Below the pieces are notes generated by a model. The model ran no database searches. It saw nothing but the letters and a program-made list of their open reading frames with translations, and was not told where the DNA came from. 64,000 bases of DNA from an uncultured bacterium. Its GTDB lineage: Bacteria > Bacteroidota > Bacteroidia > Bacteroidales > UBA932. The position numbers and the translations under genes are program-made. This document shows, in pieces, positions 34,562 to 43,276 of the stretch; the stretch's first letter is position 1, and each line of letters opens with the position of its first letter. The DNA lies in contig CASGCS010000005.1 of NCBI GenBank assembly GCA_949300025.1, forward strand, positions 1-64,000, read 5' to 3'.

Positions 34562-36760
34562 CTAGCGGAAAAACAACATCTCACGATACTTAGGCAAAGG
34601 CCACAACTCATCGTCGATAACCATCTCGAGCTTGTCCACTACGGTACGTATTTTGTCCATATAGGGAAAGACGGTAGAATAGTAGGCTTCTGATTTGCGG
34701 GGAATATCTTCGATTACATTGGCGACCTTGCGTGCCTCGACAAGATCGTGTACGTAAAGATGGAGCTGGTTCACGTAACTGGAAATTTTCCTTATCATGT
34801 TCAGTTGAGTCTTGCAGAGCTCGGCATAATCGTCGGGAAAGAGTTCCTTTATGCCCTTCACATTCTCCACCAGGCTGTTCTGGAAAGATATTGCTGTAGG
34901 TATCACATGATTTGTGGTAAGATCTCCCATGACGCGCGCCTCTATCTGCAACTTCTTTATATAGGTCTCGTTCAGCACCTCGTAGCGTGCGTGTGCCTCA
35001 CGCTCCGAAAGAATGCCCTGTTCTTCGAACATCCTGACAGACTCGGGGCTGATGAGTTCCTTATAGGCATCAGGCACGCTGTTTATGGCCTTGAGCCCCC
35101 TGCGCTGAGCCTCACGGTGCCACTCCTCACTATAACCGTTACCTTCGAATCTTATGTCTCTCGACTCCACCAGGAACTGGCGTATTATCTTCATCATGGC
35201 CTTGTCCTGGCTCAAACCTGAGGCCATCTCCTTGTCTACAAGTGCCTTGAATCTTACAAGTTGTTCTGCCACTATGCCGTTCAGGATAAACATAGACGAA
35301 GCCACGTTGCACGAAGAACCGACAGCCCTGAACTCAAACCTGTTACCGGTAAAGGCAAAGGGAGAGGTTCGGTTGCGGTCTGTATTGTCGGGCAGGATTT
35401 CGGGAATCTGATTTACGATATGCAGTTTGGAGCGCACCTTGACCTCTTTGTCTGATATGCTTGTCAGATTCTTGGAGGTAAGTTTTTCAATAGACTCCAC
35501 GAGTTTTGTAAGTGTCTCTCCAATGAATATGCTCATCACTGCCGGGGGTGCCTCGTTCCCGCCCAGACGGTACATGTTGCTCAACGAGACTACACTGCTC
35601 ATCAGCAAATGGTTATGCTCGTACACGCCTCTTATCACAGATGCAAAGAAACTGAGGAACTGCAAGTTGGTCCTGGGAGTCTTGCCAGGAGAGAGCAGAT
35701 TCACGCCTGTATTTGTAACTATGCTCCAGTTGCAGTGTTTGCCCGAGCCGTTCACTCCGGCAAAGGGTTTTTCATGAAATATCACCTTGAGCCTGTGCTT
35801 TTTGGCAATTTTCTTCATGATTATCATCATCATCAGGTTCTGGTCTGCCGATATGTTGGCCTCCCCGTATATGGGAGCGAACTCAAACTGATTGGGGGCC
35901 ACCTCGTTGTGGCGTGTCTTCAAAGGAACGCCCAACTTGTACGCCTCTGTCTCGAAATCTTTCATAAAGGCCATAACCCTGCTCGGAATGGCGCCGAAAT
36001 AGTGATCTTCGAGCTGCTGGTCCTTTGCGGCAGTATGGCCCAGAAGTGTTCTGTTGCATATCATAAGATCGGGACGGGCGCGATAGAAAGCCTCGTCTAC
36101 TATGAAATACTCCTGCTCTATGCCGAGCATCACATTCACCCTGTTCACACTCTTGTCGAACATTCTGCATATTGCTACGGCGGCCTTGTCTAAAGACTGG
36201 ATAGATTTCAGAAGCGGCGTTTTCTGGTCGAGCGACTCGCCGGTATATGCAACAAAGACTGTCGGGATACATAACGTCTGGTCAATGATAAAGGCGGGCG
36301 AGCCCGGATCCCATGCGGTATAGCCTCTGGCCTCAAAGGTATTTCTCAACCCTCCGTTAGGGAAACTCGACGCATCCGGCTCCTGCTGGATGAGAGTGCC
36401 GCCCTTGAAGTTTTCGAATACGCCGCCCCCCTGCATCGGGTCTACAAAGGCCTCATGTTTCTCTGCCGTGGCATCGGTAAGAGGATGGAACCAGTGCGTA
36501 TAATGGGTCGCTCCCATCTTTACGGCCCAGGACTTCATGCCGTAGGCTATCTGGTCTGCAATCTCCCTGTCTATCTTTTCTCCGTAATTCACGGCATCCA
36601 CCACCGCCTTGTAAGCCTCCGGCGAAAGATAACGCTTCATCTTGGGCATATCAAAAACATTCTCGGCAAAGAATTCCGAAACCGGACGTTTCTCTTCATA
36701 AAATCTCGAAGCCTTGTGAGTGGAGAACTCATCCAGGGCCCGTATCCGTACATTTGACAT
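34562..36760 (-). CDS. glnN: Glutamine synthetase type III
   Basis: Makes glutamine from glutamate, ammonia and ATP. 732 residues, the GSIII length and the form typical of Bacteroidota. Signature segments: THYTHWFHPLTDATAEKHEAF near the N-terminus, GIEQEYFIVDEAFY, LKTRHNEVAPNQFEFAPIYGEAN, VNGSGKHCNWSIVTNTG (catalytic core with metal-binding His and Glu) and NRTSPFAFTGNRFEFRAVGSS. ATG at 36760. The 250-base region upstream holds a TATATTTG box 46 bases away and twin 17-base repeats that may be regulatory sites for nitrogen control. Confidence 0.97.
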   Translation of the reverse strand: MSNVRIRALDEFSTHKASRFYEEKRPVSEFFAENVFDMPKMKRYLSPEAYKAVVDAVNYGEKIDREIADQIAYGMKSWAVKMGATHYTHWFHPLTDATAEKHEAFVDPMQGGGVFENFKGGTLIQQEPDASSFPNGGLRNTFEARGYTAWDPGSPAFIIDQTLCIPTVFVAYTGESLDQKTPLLKSIQSLDKAAVAICRMFDKSVNRVNVMLGIEQEYFIVDEAFYRARPDLMICNRTLLGHTAAKDQQLEDHYFGAIPSRVMAFMKDFETEAYKLGVPLKTRHNEVAPNQFEFAPIYGEANISADQNLMMMIIMKKIAKKHRLKVIFHEKPFAGVNGSGKHCNWSIVTNTGVNLLSPGKTPRTNLQFLSFFASVIRGVYEHNHLLMSSVVSLSNMYRLGGNEAPPAVMSIFIGETLTKLVESIEKLTSKNLTSISDKEVKVRSKLHIVNQIPEILPDNTDRNRTSPFAFTGNRFEFRAVGSSCNVASSMFILNGIVAEQLVRFKALVDKEMASGLSQDKAMMKIIRQFLVESRDIRFEGNGYSEEWHREAQRRGLKAINSVPDAYKELISPESVRMFEEQGILSEREAHARYEVLNETYIKKLQIEARVMGDLTTNHVIPTAISFQNSLVENVKGIKELFPDDYAELCKTQLNMIRKISSYVNQLHLYVHDLVEARKVANVIEDIPRKSEAYYSTVFPYMDKIRTVVDKLEMVIDDELWPLPKYREMLFFR

Positions 36761-36806
36761 AAGTGTGAGGTTTATTTGTTAGAGAATATGGTTTGTTTTC
36801 ACGGCA

Positions 36807-36814
36807 CAAATATA
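36807..36814 (-). promoter_or_regulatory. -7 box TATATTTG for glnN
   Basis: Perfect TAnnTTTG on the minus strand, 46 bases before the glnN ATG. A weak ATTG/TTGG occurs about 19 bases upstream. Confidence 0.5.
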
Positions 36815-36864
36815 ATAATTCTGTCAAAATACGCCAATATATTGAAAAAATATATGCAAAAACG

Positions 36865-36933
36865 GGTATTTTTTCAAAAAAGAACCGTCAAACAAGGTCA
36901 ATTTTACCAAAAACATGGTATTTTTTCAAAAAA
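36865..36933. repeat. Two identical 17-base sites, 52 bases apart, between glnN and the PBP4 gene
   Basis: GGTATTTTTTCAAAAAA occurs at 36865-36881 and 36917-36933. The core TTTTTT-C-AAAAAA is an inverted repeat. The 52-base spacing is close to five helical turns, putting the sites on the same DNA face. They lie 51 bases or more upstream of the glnN -7 box and 44 upstream of the opposite -7 box, a layout that suits a regulator; none is identified. Confidence 0.55.
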
Positions 36934-36976
36934 ATACGATTTTAGACCACAATGGCCAAGTATAAGCGATTTTTGC

Positions 36977-36984
36977 TAAATTTG
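36977..36984 (+). promoter_or_regulatory. -7 box TAAATTTG for the PBP4-type gene
   Basis: Perfect TAnnTTTG, 26 bases before the ATG at 37011. No clear TTTG at -33. Confidence 0.5.
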
Positions 36985-37010
36985 TTGCCTCAACAAGCAA
37001 AACCAGGTAT

Positions 37011-38468
37011 ATGAAAAAATTAATCATGACACTGCTGGCCGTAGGCGCACTCTCCTTTACAGGCTACGGCAAAGGCCCTGCCCAGAAATATATAGAGCAG
37101 GAACTTAAAACAGATTCTCTTTTCAACAATGCCATCATTGGCATTATGGCCGTAGACGGCAACGGAAAAGTAATTGCAGACTGGAATTCAAATCTGCCGA
37201 TGCTCACCGCCTCCACAATGAAGACCATAACGACCGGAGTGGGGCTGAATCTGCTCGGGCCGGATTTCAGATTCGCCACAAAAGTGGCATATTCCGGAGA
37301 GATTACAGACGGAATCCTTGACGGCTACATATACATAATCGGAGGAGCAGACCCCACGTTGGGTTCCGCAGACGATGTAGCCTATGCAATAGACTCCATT
37401 TTCGGTGTCTGGGCAGACGGGCTTGAAAATGCAGGCATCAGGGAGATTAACGGCAACATAGTGGCAGACGACAGTTACTTTGTACGCGAGCTCATTCCCG
37501 ATTCGTGGAGCTGGGGAAATCTCGGTGCCGATTACGGCAGCGGCACCAGCGGGCTGTGCTTCCATGAAAACACCCAGAGATTTGTGCTCACACCGGGCAA
37601 GAGCGTGGGAGACAGTGTAAAGATAGAGGCAGTATACCCTACGATACCGGGGCAGAAGATAATAAACGACCTGACAACCGGAGCGCCCGGAAGCGGAGAC
37701 AGAAGCTGGTACTATCTCGACGACATTACCAGGACAGCCCTCTATTCGGGCAGCGTGGCTGTAGACAGAAAAGAGGCCAGGTCTGTAAATTCGAGCCGCT
37801 TCCCCCACTTGAGTTGCGCGTACCATTTTGCGCAGTACCTCAATGAAAACGGCATCAAGGTGAACGGCACCGTGACCGACATAAGACAGGTGCCGGAAGG
37901 TGCGGAAAGGAGAGTTGTGGCAGAGACCTTCTCCCCCCGTCTTATAGAGATTATAAATGTAACGAACAGCATAAGCAACAACCTCTATGCAGAGACAATC
38001 TTCAAGACCATAGGAAAGGTTGCCACAGGCACAGGTAGTTACGACTCGTCTGCAGTTGCGGTGGTCAGGGAGTTGGAGAAGATGGGTGTAGATACATACG
38101 GGTTCACGCAGTCAGACGGCAGCGGCCTTTCACGCGAAAATTATGTATCTCCCAAATTTTTCTGCAATTACTATACAGCAATGGAGGAAAATGCTAACTT
38201 TGTTTCGTTTTTCAACAGTCTGCCGGTTCCCGGAAAGAACGGGACCCTCAGGAGCGTGCTTAAAAACGAGCCTGACTCCATAAAGGGGAGGATTCACGCA
38301 AAGAGCGGTTCTCTTTCAAGCGTAAGGTGCTATGCAGGCTATGTAGAAGGCGGAAAGAAGAGCGGGCTTATAAAGTTTGCAATACTTACAAACAACTATG
38401 CAGCCTACACTTCGCAGATGCAGCCGAAAATAGAGGGCTTCCTGAAAGCTCTCGCAATGGAGAAATGA
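37011..38468 (+). CDS. dacB: D-alanyl-D-alanine carboxypeptidase/endopeptidase (PBP4 type)
   Basis: Periplasmic class C penicillin-binding protein, 485 residues. Signal peptide MKKLIMTLLAVGALSFTGYG. The active-site SxxK is STMK at 68-71, the SxN motif is in VTNSISNNLYAETIFK, and the KTG-type motif is KSGSL near the C-terminus (RIHAKSGSLSSVRCYAGYV). Trims and hydrolyses peptidoglycan cross-links. Divergent from glnN; the aminotransferase follows 39 bases downstream. Confidence 0.92.
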   Translation: MKKLIMTLLAVGALSFTGYGKGPAQKYIEQELKTDSLFNNAIIGIMAVDGNGKVIADWNSNLPMLTASTMKTITTGVGLNLLGPDFRFATKVAYSGEITDGILDGYIYIIGGADPTLGSADDVAYAIDSIFGVWADGLENAGIREINGNIVADDSYFVRELIPDSWSWGNLGADYGSGTSGLCFHENTQRFVLTPGKSVGDSVKIEAVYPTIPGQKIINDLTTGAPGSGDRSWYYLDDITRTALYSGSVAVDRKEARSVNSSRFPHLSCAYHFAQYLNENGIKVNGTVTDIRQVPEGAERRVVAETFSPRLIEIINVTNSISNNLYAETIFKTIGKVATGTGSYDSSAVAVVRELEKMGVDTYGFTQSDGSGLSRENYVSPKFFCNYYTAMEENANFVSFFNSLPVPGKNGTLRSVLKNEPDSIKGRIHAKSGSLSSVRCYAGYVEGGKKSGLIKFAILTNNYAAYTSQMQPKIEGFLKALAMEK

Positions 38469-38507
38469 CAGATTAAAGATTAATATTAACGACATAAAAC
38501 AACAGTC

Positions 38508-39704
38508 ATGCTATCAATTTCAAAAAAAGCCCAGATGTTGCCGGCTTCGCCCATCAGGAAGCTGGTACCTTTTGCTGATGCCGCAAAAAAAAGAGGCATA
38601 AAAGTTTATCACCTCAACATCGGCCAGCCCGACATAGACTCGCCCAAGGAGGTCATAGATGCAATCAAGAACATAGACCTCAAATATCTTGCATACGCAA
38701 ACTCAGCCGGTGTGGAGTCTTACCGCAAGGGATTGGCACAATACTACAACAACCTCGGCATTGACGTAGACTATACAGACATTATAGTTACCACCAGCGG
38801 AAGCGAGGCCGTAAATTTTGCAATAAGCGTAACCTGCGACGAAGGCGACGAGGTTATAGTAATGGAGCCTTTCTACACCAACTACAACTCGTTTGCAGTA
38901 CAGAACGGAATAAAGCTCGTTCCCATCTCTACAACCATCGAGAACGGGTTCCAGCTCCCTCCCGTCGAGGAGTTTGAAAAATATATCACTCCCAGGACAA
39001 GGGCTATCCTTATCTGCAATCCCGGAAACCCGACAGGAACTCTCTACAGCAAGGAGTCTCTGATCAAACTGGGAGACATTGTAAAGAGACACGGAATCTA
39101 CCTTCTCTCAGACGAGGTATACCGCGAATTCTGCTATACAGACACGCCCCACTTCTCATGCATGCAGATCGAAGGCATAGAAGACAATGTAATACTGCTC
39201 GATTCAGTATCGAAGAGATACAGCATGTGCGGAGCCAGAATAGGTGCAATAGTGTCAAAGAACAAGGAGATTATGAAGAACCTGCTCAAGTATGCGCAGG
39301 CACGTCTCTGCTCTCCCGTAGTGGAGCAGATTGCCGCAGAGGCCGCATTGAAGACCCCCAAGGCATACTTCGATGCCGTCAAGGCGGAATACATACACAG
39401 AAGGGATGTCATGATAGACCTCCTCAACAAGATTCCCGGCGTATATACTCCAAAACCGATGGGTGCATTCTACACAATTGTGGATTTGCCGGTAGACGAT
39501 GCTGACAAGTTTGCACAATGGCTGCTCGAGAAATTCCAGTATGAGGGACAGACAGTCATGGTGGCTCCCGCAGCAGGGTTCTATGCAACTCCGGGAAAAG
39601 GCACGACCCAGGTTCGTATGGCGTATGTGCTGAAGGTGGAGGATATCAAGGCCGCTATCAAGTGCCTTGAAGAGGCTCTGAAGGTTTATCCCGGCCGCAA
39701 GTAA
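38508..39704 (+). CDS. Class I/II pyridoxal-phosphate aminotransferase (aspartate-aminotransferase-like)
   Basis: 398 residues, fold type I. LNIGQPDIDSPKEV near the start, TTSGSEAVNFAI (phosphate binding), ICNPGNPTGTLYSKE (Asn contacting PLP), LSDEVYREFCY (Asp for the pyridine nitrogen) and DSVSKRYSMCGARIGAI (Schiff-base Lys). The C-terminal MAPAAGFYATPGKG-like part suits the AspAT I-gamma group. The amino-acid specificity cannot be fixed from sequence. A strong terminator follows. Confidence 0.88.
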   Translation: MLSISKKAQMLPASPIRKLVPFADAAKKRGIKVYHLNIGQPDIDSPKEVIDAIKNIDLKYLAYANSAGVESYRKGLAQYYNNLGIDVDYTDIIVTTSGSEAVNFAISVTCDEGDEVIVMEPFYTNYNSFAVQNGIKLVPISTTIENGFQLPPVEEFEKYITPRTRAILICNPGNPTGTLYSKESLIKLGDIVKRHGIYLLSDEVYREFCYTDTPHFSCMQIEGIEDNVILLDSVSKRYSMCGARIGAIVSKNKEIMKNLLKYAQARLCSPVVEQIAAEAALKTPKAYFDAVKAEYIHRRDVMIDLLNKIPGVYTPKPMGAFYTIVDLPVDDADKFAQWLLEKFQYEGQTVMVAPAAGFYATPGKGTTQVRMAYVLKVEDIKAAIKCLEEALKVYPGRK

Positions 39705-39739
39705 GAATGATTCCGTTCCGTAAATGCGGGACGGCAGTC

Positions 39740-39780
39740 AAGACCGGCAGTGCGCAAAGCGCCCGCCGGTCTTTCTGTTT
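39740..39780 (+). terminator. Rho-independent terminator after the aminotransferase
   Basis: Nine-base stem AAGACCGGC/GCCGGTCTT (39740-39748 with 39765-39773), the loop holding a GCGC/GCGC mini-stem, followed by TTCTGTTT. It separates the aminotransferase from the convergent membrane-protein gene. Confidence 0.85.
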
Positions 39781-40573
39781 AAAAGAGCTCTGTAAACTTT
39801 TCCGCTATCGCAATCAGGGAGAGTATGCAGGCCAGCAGCAGTTCCGCCTTTGCGCTTCTGACTCCGGAACAGTTTTTAAAATGGTATGAGAATATCAGCG
39901 AAAGTGGCAGTGCAAAAAGGGTCTGAGCCACTGCCGTACCGTTTGCGGAAAAGAGCATGTATACCGCAAGGGCAAAAAAGAGCTGAATGGCCGCAATCTC
40001 CAGCAGCCGCCTGTCGGAGCGCTCTATAAAATTTTTAAGAACCGTTGAAATCGCGTGAAAAAAGAGCAGGAGAAGGCAAAGCAGCAGGGCAAGGTCGGGA
40101 ATTGAAAACGAGAATGAAGGCAGTTTTACCTCCAGAGCCGTTCCAAGGGTTCGCACAAGATGCCCGCCGGCATTCTCCCTGAAGAGTATGAGATATGAAA
40201 GGAGATAGATATACGGAAGCAGCCATCCGCCCAAAGATTTTACCGCCTTGCGGGCCCGGTTTTCGCTCTCCAGGAAAGGGAGCGAGAGCAGCAGCACGGG
40301 AAACAGCCACAGAAACGGCGGATAGAGGATAGAGGCTGCGGAAATAAGCAGAGAACCCCAGAAAAGTGAGTTCCGCGCCCACGCATAAAAGCCCCAAAAA
40401 GAGAAAAGCACCGCCGCATATCGTGATGGCGGTGTCTCCAGAACACCTTTGTTGGAAAACGTTACAAGCAAAAAGAGAAGCAGCACAACCGCAGGGCTGA
40501 ATGCACGCGACCTACCGGCGACAAATGCGGCCGAAACGGCTGTAAGAATCAGCAATGCTGTCGGATACAACAT
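39779..40573 (-). CDS. Multi-pass membrane protein of unknown function
   Basis: 264 residues with about eight hydrophobic helices (for example LLILTAVSAAFVAG, AVVLLLFLLVTFSN, LFWGSLLISAASILYPPFLWLFPVLLLSL split by short polar loops, IPDLALLLCLLLLFFHAIS, IQLFFALAVYMLF). No recognisable motif. It begins nine bases after purD ends. Bacteroidota genomes often carry a multi-pass DUF6427 protein beside purD; size and place fit that, but I cannot confirm membership. Not obviously a transporter. Confidence 0.6.
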   Translation of the reverse strand: MLYPTALLILTAVSAAFVAGRSRAFSPAVVLLLFLLVTFSNKGVLETPPSRYAAVLFSFWGFYAWARNSLFWGSLLISAASILYPPFLWLFPVLLLSLPFLESENRARKAVKSLGGWLLPYIYLLSYLILFRENAGGHLVRTLGTALEVKLPSFSFSIPDLALLLCLLLLFFHAISTVLKNFIERSDRRLLEIAAIQLFFALAVYMLFSANGTAVAQTLFALPLSLIFSYHFKNCSGVRSAKAELLLACILSLIAIAEKFTELF

Positions 40574-40582
40574 ATCTGCCCT

Positions 40583-41875
40583 TTATTGCAAAAGATCCAT
40601 TCCTATGTCTCTTCTGAAATAGATGCCGGTAAAGCAGACATTTTTCATCTCCCGATAAGCGGCTTCCCGGCACTCTTCTATACTCTTTCCGTTGACTGTC
40701 ACGGTAAGGACACGTCCGCCCGATGTAACTATATCTTCTCCCTGCGATGCGGTGCCTGCATGGAAAATCCTCACATCAGTATCTGTCCGGCATGAAAATA
40801 TGTTTTCTGAACCGGTGATTCTGTAACCTTTCCCGTATGCCTCAGGATAACCTCCTGAAACTGCGACCACGGTAAGGGCCACATTATCCGCTATCTCCAT
40901 TTTCTCATCCCTGAGCGAACCTTTTGCGGCAGCGCACAGATGACTGAGAAAATCCGACTCTATGCGGGTCATTACAGACTCCGTTTCCGGGTCTCCCATG
41001 CGCACGTTATATTCTATCACATACGGGTCTCCCCCGCAGTTCATCAAGCCTATGAAGATAAAGCCTCTGTAATCCATTCCCTCCTTTTTGAGCGCCCCCA
41101 CGGTAGGCTTTATTATTCTCTCCTCCACTTTTTTCATAAAGGCTGCATCTGCAAACGGGACAGGCGACACAGAGCCCATGCCGCCGGTGTTCAGACCGGT
41201 GTCATGCTCCCCTATCCTCTTGTAATCCTTTGCCTCCGGCAGGACAAGATAATCTTCTCCGTCTGTAAGTATGAAAACCGAGAGTTCTATGCCGGAAAGA
41301 AACTCCTCTATGACAACCGTAGAACCCGCCTGGCCGAACTTTCCGGAAAGCATATTGCCCAGCTCCCGTCTGGCCTCCTCCAGAGAGTCTATTATCAGAA
41401 CACCCTTTCCTGCCGCAAGCCCGTCGGCCTTGAGCACATAGGGAGCTTTGAGCGATTCAAGGAACTTTTCCCCCTCGTGCAGCGTCTCTTTTGAAAAACT
41501 CCTGTACCGGGCCGTAGGTATGCCATATTTGTTCATGAACTCCTTTGCAAAGTTCTTGCTGCCCTCGAGCATGGCCCCTCTCCTGCACGGTCCTACAAAC
41601 AGCACATCCTTCAACTGCTCATCCGAAGCAAAGAAATCTCTGATTCCCAGCACCAGCGGTTCCTCAGGCCCGACCACCACCAGTTGGATGCCGTTGTCCA
41701 GCACGGCCTTTCTTACCGCTTCAAAATCATTGGCCGAACCTTTTATATTTGTGGCAATCTGGGCGGTACCGGGATTGCCCGGCATACAGAAAAGCCTGTC
41801 GCACCGGCTGCTTTGACTGATTTTCCATGCTATCGCATGCTCTCTTCCGCCTGAACCCAATACAAGTACATTCAT
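40583..41875 (-). CDS. purD: Phosphoribosylamine--glycine ligase (GAR synthetase)
   Basis: Second step of purine synthesis. 430 residues, ATP-grasp fold: MNVLVLGSGGREHAIAWKI, VVVGPEEPLVLGI, KADGLAAGKGVLI, EEFLSGIELSVFILTDG, NTGGMGSVSPVPF, YNVRMGDPETESVM. Lies in a three-gene run with a polysaccharide deacetylase 20 bases upstream and a membrane protein nine bases downstream. Confidence 0.97.
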   Translation of the reverse strand: MNVLVLGSGGREHAIAWKISQSSRCDRLFCMPGNPGTAQIATNIKGSANDFEAVRKAVLDNGIQLVVVGPEEPLVLGIRDFFASDEQLKDVLFVGPCRRGAMLEGSKNFAKEFMNKYGIPTARYRSFSKETLHEGEKFLESLKAPYVLKADGLAAGKGVLIIDSLEEARRELGNMLSGKFGQAGSTVVIEEFLSGIELSVFILTDGEDYLVLPEAKDYKRIGEHDTGLNTGGMGSVSPVPFADAAFMKKVEERIIKPTVGALKKEGMDYRGFIFIGLMNCGGDPYVIEYNVRMGDPETESVMTRIESDFLSHLCAAAKGSLRDEKMEIADNVALTVVAVSGGYPEAYGKGYRITGSENIFSCRTDTDVRIFHAGTASQGEDIVTSGGRVLTVTVNGKSIEECREAAYREMKNVCFTGIYFRRDIGMDLLQ

Positions 41876-41895
41876 ATTATGTTTCTTTTACAATT

Positions 41896-42507
41896 CTACA
41901 AATCTATCCTTCTGCAGAGCATATTCCGCCGTTTTGTCTCCTCCAGCACCACCGGCAACGCCTCAAAAAGGTTCGGGGCGCATTTTATGGAATCGTGAAA
42001 TACGATTATATCGCCCGGTTCCAGCTCCTTTATCACATTCCTCGAGCATTGTTCACCGGAGAGTTTTCTGTTATAGTCCCTGCTTATTATGGACCACATG
42101 ACAATCTTGTAGCGCTCCGACAACACCCTTGCCTGGGTCGGCGTTATTCTGGCATACGGAGGCCTGAGCAGGTTTGACTTTATCATGTCTGAGGCTATGT
42201 CTATATCCCTCACGTAATCTCCAGTAGGCACTCCCCACCCCTTGATATGCGAATAGGAGTGGTTGCCAACAGCATGTCCCCTGCGCTTTATCTCATCGAA
42301 AAGTTCCGGAAAAAGTTCCACGTTCTTCCCTATGCAGAAAAAGGTGGCCTTAGCCTGGTATTTGTCGAGTTGATCCAGCACCCAGGGTGTCACCTCGGGT
42401 CTGGGCCCGTCGTCGAACGTAAGGTAGACCGAGTTTTCCTCACGCGGAAAATGCCAGACAAAACCGGGGTAAAGCCGCTTTATCAGTTTGGGAACTTTAA
42501 CCTTCAT
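41896..42507 (-). CDS. Polysaccharide deacetylase (NodB domain)
   Basis: 203 residues, a single carbohydrate-esterase-4 domain. VYLTFDDGPRPEVT carries the catalytic and metal-binding Asp pair, FFCIGKNVELFPELFDEIKRRGHAVGNHSYSH the two metal His residues, LRPPYARITP the Arg motif and IIVFHDSIK the final His. No signal peptide is seen, so it may act in the cytosol or stay bound by its basic N-terminus. Target sugar polymer unknown. First gene of the run with purD; TACTTTTG lies 19 bases upstream. Confidence 0.9.
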   Translation of the reverse strand: MKVKVPKLIKRLYPGFVWHFPREENSVYLTFDDGPRPEVTPWVLDQLDKYQAKATFFCIGKNVELFPELFDEIKRRGHAVGNHSYSHIKGWGVPTGDYVRDIDIASDMIKSNLLRPPYARITPTQARVLSERYKIVMWSIISRDYNRKLSGEQCSRNVIKELEPGDIIVFHDSIKCAPNLFEALPVVLEETKRRNMLCRRIDL

Positions 42508-42526
42508 TAAACAGAAAATTGATTGG

Positions 42527-42553
42527 CAAAAGTAATAATAAAAATTAACTTTG
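42527..42553. promoter_or_regulatory. Overlapping divergent -7 boxes: TACTTTTG (minus) and TAACTTTG (plus)
   Basis: TACTTTTG reads on the minus strand at 42527-42534 (19 bases before the deacetylase ATG). TAACTTTG reads on the plus strand at 42546-42553 (18 bases before the DUF4296 ATG). The plus promoter has ATTG 20 bases upstream at 42522-42525, inside the minus promoter, so the two should compete. Confidence 0.55.
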
Positions 42554-42571
42554 CAGCGAATAGAAACGTAT

Positions 42572-43276
42572 ATGTCAAGAGATAAATTTCCTTTCTATAT
42601 CATCATGGCCGTTGCGATAGCCGTTGCCGGCTGTACCGGCCCGGATAGAGATATAATTCCCTCAGACAAGATGGCGGGTATCGTAGAAGAGCTCTACCTC
42701 TCGGACCAGTTCATCGCATCGGAGCAGGATTTGAAAGGCGGGCTGGATTCGCTGCTGCTGTACGAGGGCATACTTGAAAGTTACGGCTACACCTTTGCCG
42801 ATTACATAAAATCCACGGAGTATTACCTCCAGCAGGGAGACATGCTTAAAAGAATACACCTCAAGGCAAAAGACAATATAACCAAAAGGCGTAACGAACT
42901 TTCACTGGAAAACAGCAATATAAACAATATAAAAAAGGCATTTGCCCCTTTCATGGGGAAAAATGCGAACGATTTGTGGAAAGAGCCGGCCCTCAGGTCT
43001 CTGTACCATCTGTCGGGGATAGAACTGGATCAGAAATGGAACATCACAGATACAGTCACGCCAGACATACCGCAAAACGGCAAATGGTGGATATACAACA
43101 TCACCGCTCCTGAAATGGCAGATTCGCTCTATCCTCCCCTTGTAAGAGACTATCTTATAGGCAAGGAGAGCGACAGCGTACAAAAGAGTGAAGAGAAGAA
43201 AGGCTTCAAGACAAGAACACCAATCAAAACAGCTGCAAATGAGAAAAATATCAGCAAATTACCTGTTCCCCGTTAA
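42572..43276 (+). CDS. DUF4296 lipoprotein
   Basis: 234 residues from ATG 42572; the frame opens at a TTG inside the -7 box, which is not a credible start. Signal peptide with lipobox VAGC and Cys21. The body matches DUF4296: IIPSDKMAGIVEELYLSDQFI, LLLYEGILESYGYTFADYIKSTEYYL, then a helical rest. Found in Bacteroidota as short lipoproteins of unknown function. Its 3' end overlaps the amidohydrolase start by 38 bases. Confidence 0.85.
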   Translation: MSRDKFPFYIIMAVAIAVAGCTGPDRDIIPSDKMAGIVEELYLSDQFIASEQDLKGGLDSLLLYEGILESYGYTFADYIKSTEYYLQQGDMLKRIHLKAKDNITKRRNELSLENSNINNIKKAFAPFMGKNANDLWKEPALRSLYHLSGIELDQKWNITDTVTPDIPQNGKWWIYNITAPEMADSLYPPLVRDYLIGKESDSVQKSEEKKGFKTRTPIKTAANEKNISKLPVPR

